Of a stretch of 64,000 nt of DNA, positions 1-9,570 are shown in pieces; the stretch's first letter is position 1; every line of letters begins with the position of its first letter. Source of the DNA: an uncultured Bacteroidales bacterium. Lineage in GTDB: Bacteria > Bacteroidota > Bacteroidia > Bacteroidales > P3. A model generated the notes under the pieces. That model had not been told where the DNA came from. It saw only the letters and a list, made by a program, of their open reading frames with translations, and did not search any database. The stretch is from contig CAMUZR010000014.1 in assembly GCA_947165255.1 (NCBI GenBank), forward strand, positions 1 through 64,000, in the 5' to 3' direction. A program made the translations under genes and the position numbers.

Positions 1-315
1 CGCAGCACGTCTTGCGGCAGCCTCTTCGGCCTGGCGCTTCTCCTCCGCAGCACGTTTCGCGGCGGCCTCTTCGGCTTGGCGCTTCTCCTCCGCAGCACGT
101 CTTGCGGCAGCCTCCTCGGCCTGGCGCTTCTCCTCCGCAGCACGTCTCGCGGCAGCCTCTTCGGCTTGGCGCTTCTCCTCCGCAGCACGTCTTGCGGCAG
201 CCTCCTCGGCCTGGCGCTTCTCCTCCGCAGCACGTCTCGCGGCGGCCTCTTCGGCCTGGCGCTTCTCCTCCGCGGCACGTCTTGCGGCGGCCTCCTCGGC
301 CTGGCGCTGCTCCTC
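1..315. repeat. Seven tandem 45-bp repeats inside the helical repeat gene
   Basis: Units begin at 1, 46, 91, 136, 181, 226 and 271 and differ by a few transitions, mostly at third positions. The next stretch, from 316, is diverged. The period of 45 bp is exactly 15 codons, so copy-number change keeps the frame. The array may continue past the left edge. Confidence 0.95.
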
Positions 316-543
316 CTCGGCTTTCTGACGGGCGGCCGAAAGATCAAGCTCCAACACGTCGGGTACCGACTGGGGAGGATTGTCCTTCTCAATTTGCAGC
401 GCCACCATATACAGATTACGCAACTCCTCCAAGATAATGTCAATCTCTATCTGTGGAACCGCACCATCATTTTTACGTATACGGGAGGCTATCAAACCCA
501 GCCTCTCAAGGCCTTCAACTAACGAGTTTTCTGATTTATGCAT
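1..543 (-). CDS. Ala/Glu-rich helical repeat protein, N-terminal part (runs off left edge)
   Basis: The frame is open from an ATG at 543 down to base 1 without a stop, so only the first 181 codons are seen. Residues 1-70 look globular and mostly helical (it begins MHKSENSLVEGLERLGLIA). From about residue 71 the protein is a run of Lys/Arg/Glu/Ala/Gln, and residues 77-181 are seven copies of a 15-residue unit of the type EEKRQAEEAAARRAA. Such a sequence should form a long charged single helix or coiled coil, like the middle of TolA. No signal peptide is visible, so it is probably cytoplasmic or the first part of a larger envelope-spanning protein. A near-consensus promoter lies at 613-644. I do not recognise the family. 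The opposite strand is open too, but its predicted proteins are low-complexity shadows. Confidence 0.75.
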   Translation of the reverse strand, partial: MHKSENSLVEGLERLGLIASRIRKNDGAVPQIEIDIILEELRNLYMVALQIEKDNPPQSVPDVLELDLSAARQKAEEEQRQAEEAAARRAAEEKRQAEEAAARRAAEEKRQAEEAAARRAAEEKRQAEEAAARRAAEEKRQAEEAAARRAAEEKRQAEEAAAKRAAEEKRQAEEAAARRAA

Positions 544-612
544 AATATCGTACTTATTTATCTCATTGAATACAAATACTTTGCGCCGAAAAATACGGCA
601 CAGAATAATTTG

Positions 613-644
613 TAAAGATACAATAATAATCGCAAATAGACAAA
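613..644 (-). promoter_or_regulatory. Near-consensus Bacteroidetes promoter for the helical repeat gene
   Basis: Read on the minus strand, TTTG (644-641) is followed after 20 bp by TATCTTTA (620-613). The phylum consensus is TTTG-N19-21-TAnnTTTG, so only the last base differs. It lies 70 bp upstream of the ATG at 543. Confidence 0.5.
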
Positions 645-905
645 AAAATTTATTATCACAAACTCACACCCGCCCACATTGCTCCCTTCCAACAAAACAG
701 AGAGAAAACTGCAATACCTATACATATTCCACAAAGTAGTACAAATGACGCATTAAAAATGGTTCGATTTTTCTTTTTGGCTGACAGCTTCGTGCCGGCC
801 GCCTTTTTTGCACCCGCTCGCACTGCTCTGCCGCGATTGGCACGGCTCTCGGCTGCCAAAAAGCCTTCGGCCGTTGCTCTATAGATGCTCCGTAGTTGCT
901 CTTTC

Positions 906-932
906 GTTCTTTGATTAGCCCTATCAAAGAAC
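906..932. repeat. Interspersed palindrome, copy 1 (GTTCTTTG-N11-CAAAGAAC)
   Basis: GTTCTTTG at 906-913 and CAAAGAAC at 925-932 form a perfect inverted repeat; here it extends to 10 bp per arm because the spacer starts AT and ends AT. The same arms with the same 11-nt spacer recur at 42446 and 54657. Read on the minus strand the palindrome is followed by GAAAGAG, as copy 2 is on the plus strand. Confidence 0.8.
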
Positions 933-1415
933 TATACAACTGCCCTACTAAAGATAACGCTGCGAAAGCGTATTGTGCCAGAAACAAGCAACCCTATTTA
1001 CCCCACACGAGACTTCGTTTCGAGCGAAGCACGGCACAATCTCTGCCATGGCGTATAGGCATCAGGCTATAGTCTGTTATCCAACACTGTGGCGCATCTC
1101 CGACACGCAATTGCCACCCTCTTTGCCATGCCCTACATAGCGTCTGATGGCTTGGCATGGGAGACCAACAATTAAGCTACGCATGCACTATTTCAACCAA
1201 AAATGTATCGGTCTGAGAGACCCCAAAATTGATAACTTTTAGTTAAATGTTGTTAAATAATAGGGTGTTTAGGGTGACTTTTCGGGCAGTTGTGGCTCTA
1301 TTAGGCGTAAAAGGGTCTTCCATACGGAAAACACTATTTCGAAAAAACGATTTTTCAACAAAAAAATCACGCTCAGAAACACATGAGAATAAACATGCTA
1401 TAAAACGGCCACACC

Positions 1416-1440
1416 CAACGGTGGGAACAACCCACCGTTG
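1416..1440. other. Perfect 10-bp hairpin upstream of the 1574-aa adhesin gene
   Basis: CAACGGTGGG (1416-1425), loop AACAA, then CCCACCGTTG (1431-1440). No strong T run follows on the plus strand; on the minus strand a short TTTT follows some 10 bp later. It lies 90 bp before the start codon at 1530, so it could be a 5' leader structure or an old terminator. Confidence 0.6.
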
Positions 1441-1529
1441 AACAATAAGCCTCGTTGCAGCAAAACTGAAAAAGTAGTGTCAAACATGCAAAAAGAAACA
1501 ACCATTCATAAACACTAAACCTCCATCAA

Positions 1530-4500
1530 ATGAAAAAGTACACCCTCCTTTTTTTTATGGTCATGGCGGCCATGCCATGGACGGCCAGAGCTCAGAGCCC
1601 CGGAGCGGGCATCATCCTGGTAGGCGACACGTCCAACATGGACCTAAGCAGCTACAACCACCTGCCCTACGACCCTTACAGCAGCAGCTACACGCAGCAG
1701 TTGGTATTGCACAGCGAGCTGGGCGGGGCAGCCATGATTACTGGCATTGACCTCTACTGCGGTTCGGCGGATGCCAACGGACGCCCCGGCACGACACTCT
1801 ATCTGGCCAATACCTACGCCGACAAACTGCAGGGCGGCATGGTGCCCTTCGGACTCAACTTCAGCCAAGTGATGGTCGACTCGCTGGTGTGCACCACGGG
1901 ATGGAACCACTACGACTTCGACACACCCTTCTATTACAACGGCTTGGGCAACCTGGTGGTGGCCTTCGACAGCCCCTTCAGCGGCTGGATGTACAGCGGT
2001 GGGCAGTTCTACTGCAGTTTCCGGCAGGACATGTCGCGCTATGCCGCCACACCCCTAGCCTACCTCACGCCCAACCACAGCACCTCGCTGGTGCACTACC
2101 GCAACGTGATGCGGCTGCACACGCAGCCCGCGCCTTCGTCCCCCGGCACTTGTCCGCCGCCCACGCTACACATCGACTCGGTGGGAGCCACGGCCATAGG
2201 GCTGAGCTGGTCGCCCGGCTATCAGGACACCTCGTGGACGGTGGCGGCGCTGACCGACGGCGACACTGCCTGGCTGAGCAGCGGCCTGCTATGGGGCGAT
2301 ACCACCTACACACTGAGCGGCCTGCAGCCCAACTCGCACTATACCCTGCGCCTGACGGCCTATTGCACCGACACCTTCACCAGCGTACTGCGCCATGTGC
2401 TGACCAACTGCACCCCCGCACCATTGCCATACGGCGAGTATTTCGATAGCACTTGGAGCGTGCCCTCCTGCTGGTTGACCACCGAGGGGTGGAACGGTAA
2501 CTATCCAGTGGTTTCAAGTTCCTACAGCCATAGCGGGGGACACTCGCTGCACCTGTATGGCGGCAGCGTGGTGCTGCCCGCCTTCGATGCCCCGGCCGAC
2601 AGTCTGGAGCTCTCTTTCTGGGCACGCAACGGCTCGGTCAACAGTTCGCTGAACCTGTTTGTGGGCATGGTGACCGACCCGCTGGACATGAATACTTTTG
2701 TGCCCGTGGACACTCTGGTGCTTGCGCGCACGGCAGGATGGACACCGGCGGTGGTGCGCTTTGACAACTACTCACGCCCTTCGGGCCGCATAGCCATCCG
2801 GTCCTCAATTTCGTATATCTATATTGACGACATCGAGGTGAACCGCTCCTCGCTATGCCACACCATAACGGACGTGGACGTGGACCAGGTGACCGACACC
2901 GGAGCCGTGGTGCACTGGGGCGACTCGGGAGCAGTGTACTACGACGTGGCCTACGGCCCGACAGGCTTTGTCATCGACTCGGCCCACACCGTGACCGACA
3001 TACGCACCGACTCGCTGCAACTGACGGGGTTGCTGCCCTACACGCAGTACGACGTGTATGTGCGCCCCTACTGCGGCAGCACACCGCCCAACTGGTCGCT
3101 GGTGCGCACGTTCCGCACCCTGTGCGGACTGCTGGACAGCCTCCCCTACATCGAGGACTTTGATGCCTACGGCACTATGACCTATCCAAACGACCTGCCC
3201 TGCTGGTCGGGCCAAGTAGAAATGAACACCTGCGTGGTCAATTTCGCGGCCGGTTCGCATTCGGGCAACAGAGCCTTGCGTTGGGATTGGAGCTACGCCG
3301 ACAGGGTGACCAACCAACGCGCCATCCTGCCCCTCATCAACACCACGGCCAACCCCATCAATACCTTGCAGGTGAGTTTTTGGGCCAATAACGAGATGGA
3401 CTTCTACAACCGCTATGAGAATGCCAAAATGTTGGTGGGCGTGATGAGCGACCCAGACAACGATTCCACCTTTCAGTTGGTGGACACGGTGCTGATAACC
3501 ACCGACGACTGGCGTCGCTACGATGTGCCCCTGAGCAGCTATAGCGGCGCAGGTGGCTACATCACTCTGAAGAGTTGCCCTTTACCCGGCAGTTATAGCC
3601 AATGGCGGGCCTATATTGACGACCTGACGATTGAGGAGCTGAGGTCGTGCCCCAATGTCAACGACATGGCTGTGTCAGGGCTCACGGCCACCTCCGTCAC
3701 CCTGACATGGAGCCACGCCGAGGCCGACACCGCCACGCGCTGGCAGACCTACATAGACACCCTTGCCACCGCCACACCGCAGGCCGACAGCATGGTGGTG
3801 TCCGCACCCACCCACACCTTTGGCGGACTCACGGCAGGCACCACCTACTATGCATGGGTACGGGCGCTTTGCTCCAAAGGCGACACCTCGGAATGGGAGG
3901 GTCCCATGGCGGTGATGCCCGGCAGCTGGAATATGCGACCCTACCGCCACGACACCCTCTCGGTCTGCGGAATATCGCTCTACGACGACGGTGGAGCCAC
4001 AGGCAACTTCTCCAGTCAAAACTCATCGTTGGTGCTCCTGCCGTCGGAACCCGGCACCCTGGTATCTGTGAGCGGCGACATCTACATCAACAATATCTCC
4101 TCCCTTACCATATACGACAGCATAGGAACCTCTGGAAGAGTGCTGTGGTCACGCGCTAACGAAATCTATCCTGCCACTTTCGGCCCCATCATCTCAGAAA
4201 GTGGACCGATAACCCTGGTCTTTAACGCAATGACCGCCTCCTATGCCACCGAAGGATTCGAGCTTGACATAGCCTGCGTGCCCGACTCCTGCATTTTGAA
4301 ACGGCTGCGCCTCGACCCCACCATGCCACCTTCCACCAATCAGGTGTCCATCACTTGGGATTGCAATGGGGCGTCGCTTTATCAGGTGGAATACGGCCCG
4401 GTAGGGTTTGTGCAAGGCACCGGCACGACAGACAGCACCAACAGCAATAGCTATACCATCGGCGGACTGAGAAGCATGGAACACCTCGATTTCTATGTGC

Positions 4501-6254
4501 GCTGCATCTGCGGCGAGGGCGACACGGGCGACTGGGTGCACGGCAGTTTTAGCACCATTCCCTGTCCCGATGCCGTCTACCGCGAGAATTTCGACTCCAC
4601 CCTTATCCCACACAATGGCGTCCAGATGTTCCCCATTGGGCAGAACAGCATCCAGTACAGTTACGTGCAGACCATAGTAGACTCAGCTCACTTGGTGGGA
4701 CTGGAAGGGGGCATCACCGCCTTGGCATTCCACCCTTCTACTTTCTCTGAGGCCGACCATATGTCGCACATAACCGTCTATCTGGCCAACGTGGCCGAGG
4801 GCGACCTTTCGGCCGGTCCCATCCTACCCGACGGGGGGCATCGTTTTGTAAAAGTTATCGACTCGGCCAATTTCTACCACAACCTCACCGACGAGTGGCA
4901 GATGCACAGCTTTGACCGCCCCTTTATGTGGGATGGGCACCAAAACCTGCTGGTGGCAGTCGTGCGCAACGACGGCGGCACAGGCAAAGCAACCGCCTAC
5001 TACGGCCACTACCCCAACAGCCCGACTCCACAGCGGGGCTACTTTATCTACAGCTACGACGAACCCATCAACATCGATAGTGCCAACACCTACACAGGAA
5101 GCTATTCCACCCCGGTGGTAGGCGACCTGCGACTGTACACCAACACCTGCGACCTGCCCCTCTGTGCCAATCCCACGGTGGACTCGGTGGGGACAGACTA
5201 TGAGCGCGTCACCGTGGCATGGAGCGGTTCGGGCTACACATACCAACTGACTATTACCCCGGACGACAACGGCCTGGGCACGGTGTACACGGATGGTACC
5301 AGCCACACCTTCAGCATCCTGCAGCCCGCCACCAGCTACCGCATTGCACTGCGGCAGAACTGCACGGCCGACAGCCTGGGATACTCGGAATGGGTGGAGG
5401 TGACGGCCACGACCGATACCTTTGCCTGCGCGGCACCCGAGAACGTCACCGTCGGCGACATCACTCACAACTCGGCCCTCATTGACTGGGATGCTTCGGG
5501 TTCCGACTCCATTTGGCAACTCGATGTTTGGGTCATTGGCAACCGCCACAGTTCCATTGTTACCACCACCCATCCCTACCTAGTGGAGAACCTGAGCCCC
5601 GGCACCCAATATGCGGCTTACGTCCACGCCTACTGCGGAGAGGCCAGCCAGATAGCCGGCATTTGGAGCGACACGGTTTTCTTCGACACCCCGACCTGCC
5701 CTGATGTGACAGGGCTGGACACGGCCGAAGTGGGCTCTACAAGCTTATTGCTGCAATGGGAAGCGGAACCGTTGGCACAGCAGTATCTGCTGGAGTACGG
5801 ACTTGCAGGCTTTGCCCTCGGAAGCGGCACGGAGGTGAGCGTGGAGGGGAATAGCTACAGGGTGAGCGACCTGGTGGCGGGGAGAGCCTACGACTTCTAC
5901 GTGCGCACACGCTGCGCCGAGGATTGGGAGGCGGCCAACTATACCTCGCTTCGGAATGTGACCACCCGGCAGCCGGTGGGCATCGAACGGCACAACGAGC
6001 GGGAGAACCTTCTCACGCTGGTACTTATGCCTAATCCCGCACGGGAGAGCACGACTGTTTGCCTGCAACGCCTCAGTGGACGCATAGTGGTGTCTCTCTC
6101 GGACCTCTCGGGGCGGGAGGTGCTGACACGTGAAGTGGACTGCGACGGAAGCTGCCGCGTGGTGCTGGACATTGCCGACCTGCCGCAGGGGGCTTATTTT
6201 GTCCGCATCAGCAGCGGAAAGGAGTCGCTGGTGAGGAAACTGATTATTCGATAG
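1530..6254 (+). CDS. T9SS type A modular adhesin with FN3, cleaved-adhesin-like and CUB-like modules (1574 aa)
   Basis: The signal peptide is residues 1-21 (MKKYTLLFFM..., cleavage after ARA). Approximate module order: YSYTQ-type module 40-190; FN3 205-295; adhesin/MAM-like sandwich 300-440; FN3 445-530; adhesin-like 530-710; FN3 710-795; CUB-like 800-915 (the DDGGATGNF and ISESGPITL patterns); FN3 920-1010; second YSYTQ module 1015-1205; three FN3 1207-1482; type A sorting domain 1495-1574, starting near MPNPARES and ending RKLIIR. FN3 modules are recognised by the ExGxxGFxxGxGT and YDxYVRxxC patterns. The protein should cross the outer membrane through T9SS and be anchored at the surface. 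No catalytic motif is visible, so an adhesive or matrix role is inferred. It stands alone, with a terminator 43 bp downstream. Confidence 0.85.
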   Translation: MKKYTLLFFMVMAAMPWTARAQSPGAGIILVGDTSNMDLSSYNHLPYDPYSSSYTQQLVLHSELGGAAMITGIDLYCGSADANGRPGTTLYLANTYADKLQGGMVPFGLNFSQVMVDSLVCTTGWNHYDFDTPFYYNGLGNLVVAFDSPFSGWMYSGGQFYCSFRQDMSRYAATPLAYLTPNHSTSLVHYRNVMRLHTQPAPSSPGTCPPPTLHIDSVGATAIGLSWSPGYQDTSWTVAALTDGDTAWLSSGLLWGDTTYTLSGLQPNSHYTLRLTAYCTDTFTSVLRHVLTNCTPAPLPYGEYFDSTWSVPSCWLTTEGWNGNYPVVSSSYSHSGGHSLHLYGGSVVLPAFDAPADSLELSFWARNGSVNSSLNLFVGMVTDPLDMNTFVPVDTLVLARTAGWTPAVVRFDNYSRPSGRIAIRSSISYIYIDDIEVNRSSLCHTITDVDVDQVTDTGAVVHWGDSGAVYYDVAYGPTGFVIDSAHTVTDIRTDSLQLTGLLPYTQYDVYVRPYCGSTPPNWSLVRTFRTLCGLLDSLPYIEDFDAYGTMTYPNDLPCWSGQVEMNTCVVNFAAGSHSGNRALRWDWSYADRVTNQRAILPLINTTANPINTLQVSFWANNEMDFYNRYENAKMLVGVMSDPDNDSTFQLVDTVLITTDDWRRYDVPLSSYSGAGGYITLKSCPLPGSYSQWRAYIDDLTIEELRSCPNVNDMAVSGLTATSVTLTWSHAEADTATRWQTYIDTLATATPQADSMVVSAPTHTFGGLTAGTTYYAWVRALCSKGDTSEWEGPMAVMPGSWNMRPYRHDTLSVCGISLYDDGGATGNFSSQNSSLVLLPSEPGTLVSVSGDIYINNISSLTIYDSIGTSGRVLWSRANEIYPATFGPIISESGPITLVFNAMTASYATEGFELDIACVPDSCILKRLRLDPTMPPSTNQVSITWDCNGASLYQVEYGPVGFVQGTGTTDSTNSNSYTIGGLRSMEHLDFYVRCICGEGDTGDWVHGSFSTIPCPDAVYRENFDSTLIPHNGVQMFPIGQNSIQYSYVQTIVDSAHLVGLEGGITALAFHPSTFSEADHMSHITVYLANVAEGDLSAGPILPDGGHRFVKVIDSANFYHNLTDEWQMHSFDRPFMWDGHQNLLVAVVRNDGGTGKATAYYGHYPNSPTPQRGYFIYSYDEPINIDSANTYTGSYSTPVVGDLRLYTNTCDLPLCANPTVDSVGTDYERVTVAWSGSGYTYQLTITPDDNGLGTVYTDGTSHTFSILQPATSYRIALRQNCTADSLGYSEWVEVTATTDTFACAAPENVTVGDITHNSALIDWDASGSDSIWQLDVWVIGNRHSSIVTTTHPYLVENLSPGTQYAAYVHAYCGEASQIAGIWSDTVFFDTPTCPDVTGLDTAEVGSTSLLLQWEAEPLAQQYLLEYGLAGFALGSGTEVSVEGNSYRVSDLVAGRAYDFYVRTRCAEDWEAANYTSLRNVTTRQPVGIERHNERENLLTLVLMPNPARESTTVCLQRLSGRIVVSLSDLSGREVLTREVDCDGSCRVVLDIADLPQGAYFVRISSGKESLVRKLIIR

Positions 6255-6297
6255 GCCCAGATTTCTTCCATTTGGGAATTACACATAACAAATCGCG

Positions 6298-6329
6298 GGG
6301 AGTGTCTTTAACGGGGCACTCCCTATTTT
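6298..6329 (+). terminator. Intrinsic terminator after the 1574-aa adhesin gene
   Basis: GGGAGTG (6298-6304) pairs with CACTCCC (6317-6323) across a 12-nt loop, followed by TATTTTA. Confidence 0.65.
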
Positions 6330-6420
6330 ACGGCTAGAAAAGCAAGACAGAAAACAATGTTGGGGATAGGGAAAGAGGTATTTTTTAGGGCTTGCAGTAT
6401 TATAATATAAATATTTTTTG

Positions 6421-6428
6421 TATTTTTG
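6421..6428 (+). promoter_or_regulatory. Candidate -7 element for the M16 peptidase gene
   Basis: TATTTTTG matches TAnnTTTG and lies 57 bp before the ATG at 6485. The nearest upstream TTG is 26 bp away, longer than usual, so only the -7 half is supported. Confidence 0.35.
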
Positions 6429-6484
6429 TTTGCTGAACTATTTCATAAAATAATAATTAATTTATTCATTAACAACACAATAAT

Positions 6485-9409
6485 ATGAAACAAATCCGTC
6501 TTATTATCTGTTTTGTGGCTTTGGCAGTGCTGTCGTGCGGCACGCTGGCAGCCCAAAAGACTTATCATTACAAGACCTATCCGAACGACCCGCTGAATGT
6601 GCGGGAGTATACGTTGGACAACGGCTTGAAGGTGTTTATGAGCGTGTATAAGGACGCACCGAAGGTGCAGACCTACATTGCCGTGCGCGCCGGTTCGCGC
6701 AACGACCCTCACGAGACCACCGGCCTGGCCCACTATCTGGAGCACATGATGTTTAAGGGCACACAGCGCCTCGGCACTACCGACTGGGAGAAGGAGAAGG
6801 TGCTCATTCAGAAGATTGAGGACCTGTTTGAGGCTTACCGCATGTTCGACGACCCGCAGACCCGCGCCGCTATCTACCACAAGATTGACAGCCTGAGCTA
6901 CGAGGCCTCGAAGATTGCCATCGCCAACGAGTACGACAAGGCCATGACCGCCATCGGATCCACCGGCACGAACGCTTTCACCAGCAACGACTACACGATG
7001 TATGTCGAGAATATCCCTAATAACCAGATTGAGACCTGGTGCGAAATTCAGGCCGACCGCTTTCAGCACCTGGTGCTGCGTCTGTTCCACACTGAGCTGG
7101 AAACCATCTACGAGGAGAAAAACATGAGCCTGACGAAGGACAACCGCAAGGTGAACGACGCCATGTTTGCCGCCCTCTTCCCCCACCACCCCTACGGCAA
7201 CCAGACCACCCTGGGCAGTCAGGAGCACCTAAAGAATCCCTCGATGCGCAATATACGCAACTTTGTGGCTACCTATTATGTGCCTAACAACATCTGCATC
7301 AGCATGGCAGGCGATTTCGACCCCGACGAGGCCATCAGAATTATCGACAAGTACTGGGGCAACATGAAGCCCGGCAACGTCCCCGAGCTGAAGTTCGAAC
7401 GCGAGAAACCCATCACTTCGGTCATCACTAAGAATGTGTCGGGACTGGATGCCGAGAACACTGTGCGCGCCTATCGTCTGGACAGCGGCAACGGCAGCCA
7501 CGACGCCATGTTGGCCGACCTGCTGGAGAGTGTGCTGAACAACGGCAAGTGCGGTCTTATTGACCTAAACATCAACCAGCAGCAGCGCTGCATGGGCGCC
7601 TATGCCGGAACCTACACCCTGAACGACTACGGTGCCTTCATGTTCGGCGGTCAGCCCATTCAGGGGCAGACGCTGGAGCAGGTGCAGGCCTTGTTCGACG
7701 AGCAAATTGCCCTTGTGAAACAGGGCAAATTCGACGACTGGATGCTGGAGGCTGCCATTAACAACATGAAACTGGCCATTATGAAACGCGCCGAGAGCAA
7801 CAACAGCCGCGCCAGCCAGATGGCATACGCCTTTGTGGAACACCGCTCGTGGGGCGACGTGTGCAACGAGGTGAACGAACTCTCTAAGGTTACTAAGCAG
7901 GAGATTGTCAACTTCGCCAACCGCCTCTTTAAGGACAACAACTACGTCATCATCAACAAACTGAAAGGCGAGCCCGAACCCATCCTGAAGGTCAGCAAAC
8001 CTCCTATCACCCCCATTGAGGTGGGTCGCGACAACGAGAGTGCCTTCCTGAAGGAAATCAAGGCACGTCAAGTGAAGCCCATCGAGCCCGTTTATGTCAA
8101 CTTCAGCAAGGATCTCACGAAGTCGAAACTGAAAAACGGCGCCGAGGTGCTGTATGTGCAGAACACGGAGAACAAGACCTTCAACCTGATTTATCGCTTC
8201 GACTTTGGCTACCGTGCCGGACAGACGGGTAAGACCATGGATCTGGCAGCCGACGTGCTGGAGTATCTGGGCACCTCGAAACACACTCCGGAGCAGCTGC
8301 AGCAGGAGTTCTATAAACTGGCCTGCAACTATAGTGTGAATGTGGGTGCCGAGAACATCAACATCAGCATCAGCGGCCTGAGCGAAAACATGACCAAAGC
8401 CATGGCCCTGATGGACGAAATCATCACCGACGCTCAGCCCAACGAGCAGGCCCTGCAGATGCTGGTGACCCGCATACTGAAAGGCCGCGAGAACGCTAAG
8501 CACAACCAGCAAAACTGCTTCCGCGCCCTGGGCAACTACGGTATCTATGGCAGCGACTCCCCCACCCTCGACCAGCTCAGCGAGGCCCAGCTGAAGGCCA
8601 TCACCTGCCAGCAGCTGACCGACGCCCTCCACGGCCTCTTCAACTATAAGCACCGCGTACTGTACTACGGTCCCGAAAGCATAGACAACTTCAAAACCTT
8701 GGCCAACGGCTACACACACAAAATGGGCAAGAAGGCTCCCGCTAACAAGAAGATTACTCCTAAGGCCGTGAACGAGAACACCGTCTACTTCGTCGACTAT
8801 AACGCCAACCAGACCTATATGCGCGAGCATTTCCGCGGCGAGAAGTTCAATACAAAAAACGAGGCCGTGATGGATGTGTTTAACGAGTATTTCGGCGGCT
8901 CGATGAATGCCATCGTCTTCCAAGAGATGCGCGAAAAACGTTCGTTGGCCTACAGCGCCCAGAACTACTACGCAACCCCCAGCGATAAGGACGGCTACTT
9001 CACCAATGCCGCCATCATCGCCACACAGAACGACAAGCTCATCGACGCAATGACCGCCTTCAACGAGTTGTTTGACCAGATGCCCGTGGCCGAAGCCAAC
9101 TTCGAAATGGCCAAAGAGGCACAAATCAGCGCCATCCGTACCGCCCGCACCACCAAGATGGGCATCATCAACAGCTACCTCTACTATGAGCGCATGGGCT
9201 TCGACACCAAGAAACCCCGCGCCAAAGTGCTCTTTGAGGCCTATCCGAACGTGACCATGAAGGACATAGTCAACTTTAACCACAAGTACATCAAAGGCCA
9301 GAAGAAGGTATACATGTGCCTAGGTAAGGAATCCGACATGGACTTCAACGCCCTCGCCAAGTTCGGAAAGGTGAAGAAACTGAAACTTGAAGATATCTTC
9401 GGATACTAA
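6485..9409 (+). CDS. M16 family zinc metallopeptidase, two-lobed (974 aa)
   Basis: The inverted zinc motif HxxEH is H83-Y-L-E86-H87 (HYLEHMMFKGT), and a Glu-rich helix ELETIYEEKN at residues 204-213 supplies the likely third zinc ligand. The gap between them (about 120 residues) is longer than the usual 75 or so because of a charged helical insert around residues 100-155. The length fits two M16 repeats: an active N-terminal half (to about 500) and a C-terminal half (from about 540) without HxxEH that keeps the late M16 signature near FQEMREKRSLAYS. The N-terminal signal is ambiguous: VLSC at residue 18 could be a weak lipobox, or signal peptidase I could cut after LAA. The likely role is periplasmic breakdown of peptides. 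Upstream and downstream genes are not functionally linked. Confidence 0.9.
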   Translation: MKQIRLIICFVALAVLSCGTLAAQKTYHYKTYPNDPLNVREYTLDNGLKVFMSVYKDAPKVQTYIAVRAGSRNDPHETTGLAHYLEHMMFKGTQRLGTTDWEKEKVLIQKIEDLFEAYRMFDDPQTRAAIYHKIDSLSYEASKIAIANEYDKAMTAIGSTGTNAFTSNDYTMYVENIPNNQIETWCEIQADRFQHLVLRLFHTELETIYEEKNMSLTKDNRKVNDAMFAALFPHHPYGNQTTLGSQEHLKNPSMRNIRNFVATYYVPNNICISMAGDFDPDEAIRIIDKYWGNMKPGNVPELKFEREKPITSVITKNVSGLDAENTVRAYRLDSGNGSHDAMLADLLESVLNNGKCGLIDLNINQQQRCMGAYAGTYTLNDYGAFMFGGQPIQGQTLEQVQALFDEQIALVKQGKFDDWMLEAAINNMKLAIMKRAESNNSRASQMAYAFVEHRSWGDVCNEVNELSKVTKQEIVNFANRLFKDNNYVIINKLKGEPEPILKVSKPPITPIEVGRDNESAFLKEIKARQVKPIEPVYVNFSKDLTKSKLKNGAEVLYVQNTENKTFNLIYRFDFGYRAGQTGKTMDLAADVLEYLGTSKHTPEQLQQEFYKLACNYSVNVGAENINISISGLSENMTKAMALMDEIITDAQPNEQALQMLVTRILKGRENAKHNQQNCFRALGNYGIYGSDSPTLDQLSEAQLKAITCQQLTDALHGLFNYKHRVLYYGPESIDNFKTLANGYTHKMGKKAPANKKITPKAVNENTVYFVDYNANQTYMREHFRGEKFNTKNEAVMDVFNEYFGGSMNAIVFQEMREKRSLAYSAQNYYATPSDKDGYFTNAAIIATQNDKLIDAMTAFNELFDQMPVAEANFEMAKEAQISAIRTARTTKMGIINSYLYYERMGFDTKKPRAKVLFEAYPNVTMKDIVNFNHKYIKGQKKVYMCLGKESDMDFNALAKFGKVKKLKLEDIFGY

Positions 9410-9438
9410 TCTGAAAGTGAAAAATAACTAGGAAGTGA

Positions 9439-9526
9439 AAATGGGAGTTAAAGTGGAAGTAAAAATGGACAATACATTTTGCGACAATAGTGTCTACAAA
9501 CGTATCGTCCCATTTAACTCCCATTT
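9439..9526. repeat. 14-bp inverted repeat with a 60-nt spacer
   Basis: AAATGGGAGTTAAA (9439-9452) and TTTAACTCCCATTT (9513-9526) are exact reverse complements lying between the M16 gene and the DUF3667-like gene. The spacer is AT-rich. No T run follows directly, so it is not a typical terminator. Confidence 0.7.
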
Positions 9527-9570
9527 CAACTCCCTCCTATTACTCCCCCATTAACCCCCATCTCATACAA

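Larger units (their letters stand above)
544..1529. other. 986-bp intergenic region with no convincing gene
   Basis: It holds the promoter at 613-644, a 27-bp palindrome at 906-932, an inverted repeat CCATGCC/GGCATGG at 1126-1132 and 1154-1160, and a perfect hairpin at 1416-1440. Short open frames (656-859 minus, 718-987 minus, 1247-1441 plus) have no recognisable family or convincing start. The part from about 770 to 1170 is GC-richer than its AT-rich flanks and could be decayed coding DNA, but I cannot identify it. Confidence 0.6.

Noticed and set aside
12..522. Open plus-strand frames over the 45-bp repeat array
   Set aside because: They translate to arginine/proline- or leucine/serine-only repeats; the minus-strand frame gives a sensible helical protein with a globular start and a promoter.
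656..859. 67-codon minus-strand frame with one hydrophobic segment
   Set aside because: Overlaps another random frame, has no promoter or ribosome site I can see and no known family. Kept only as a remote possibility of a small membrane protein.
1247..1441. 64-codon plus-strand frame before the 1574-aa adhesin
   Set aside because: No family, ends inside the hairpin at 1416-1440 and has a random-looking composition.
7565..9283. 572-codon minus-strand frame antisense to the M16 peptidase
   Set aside because: Composition-driven shadow; the plus strand has the zinc motif and full domain layout.
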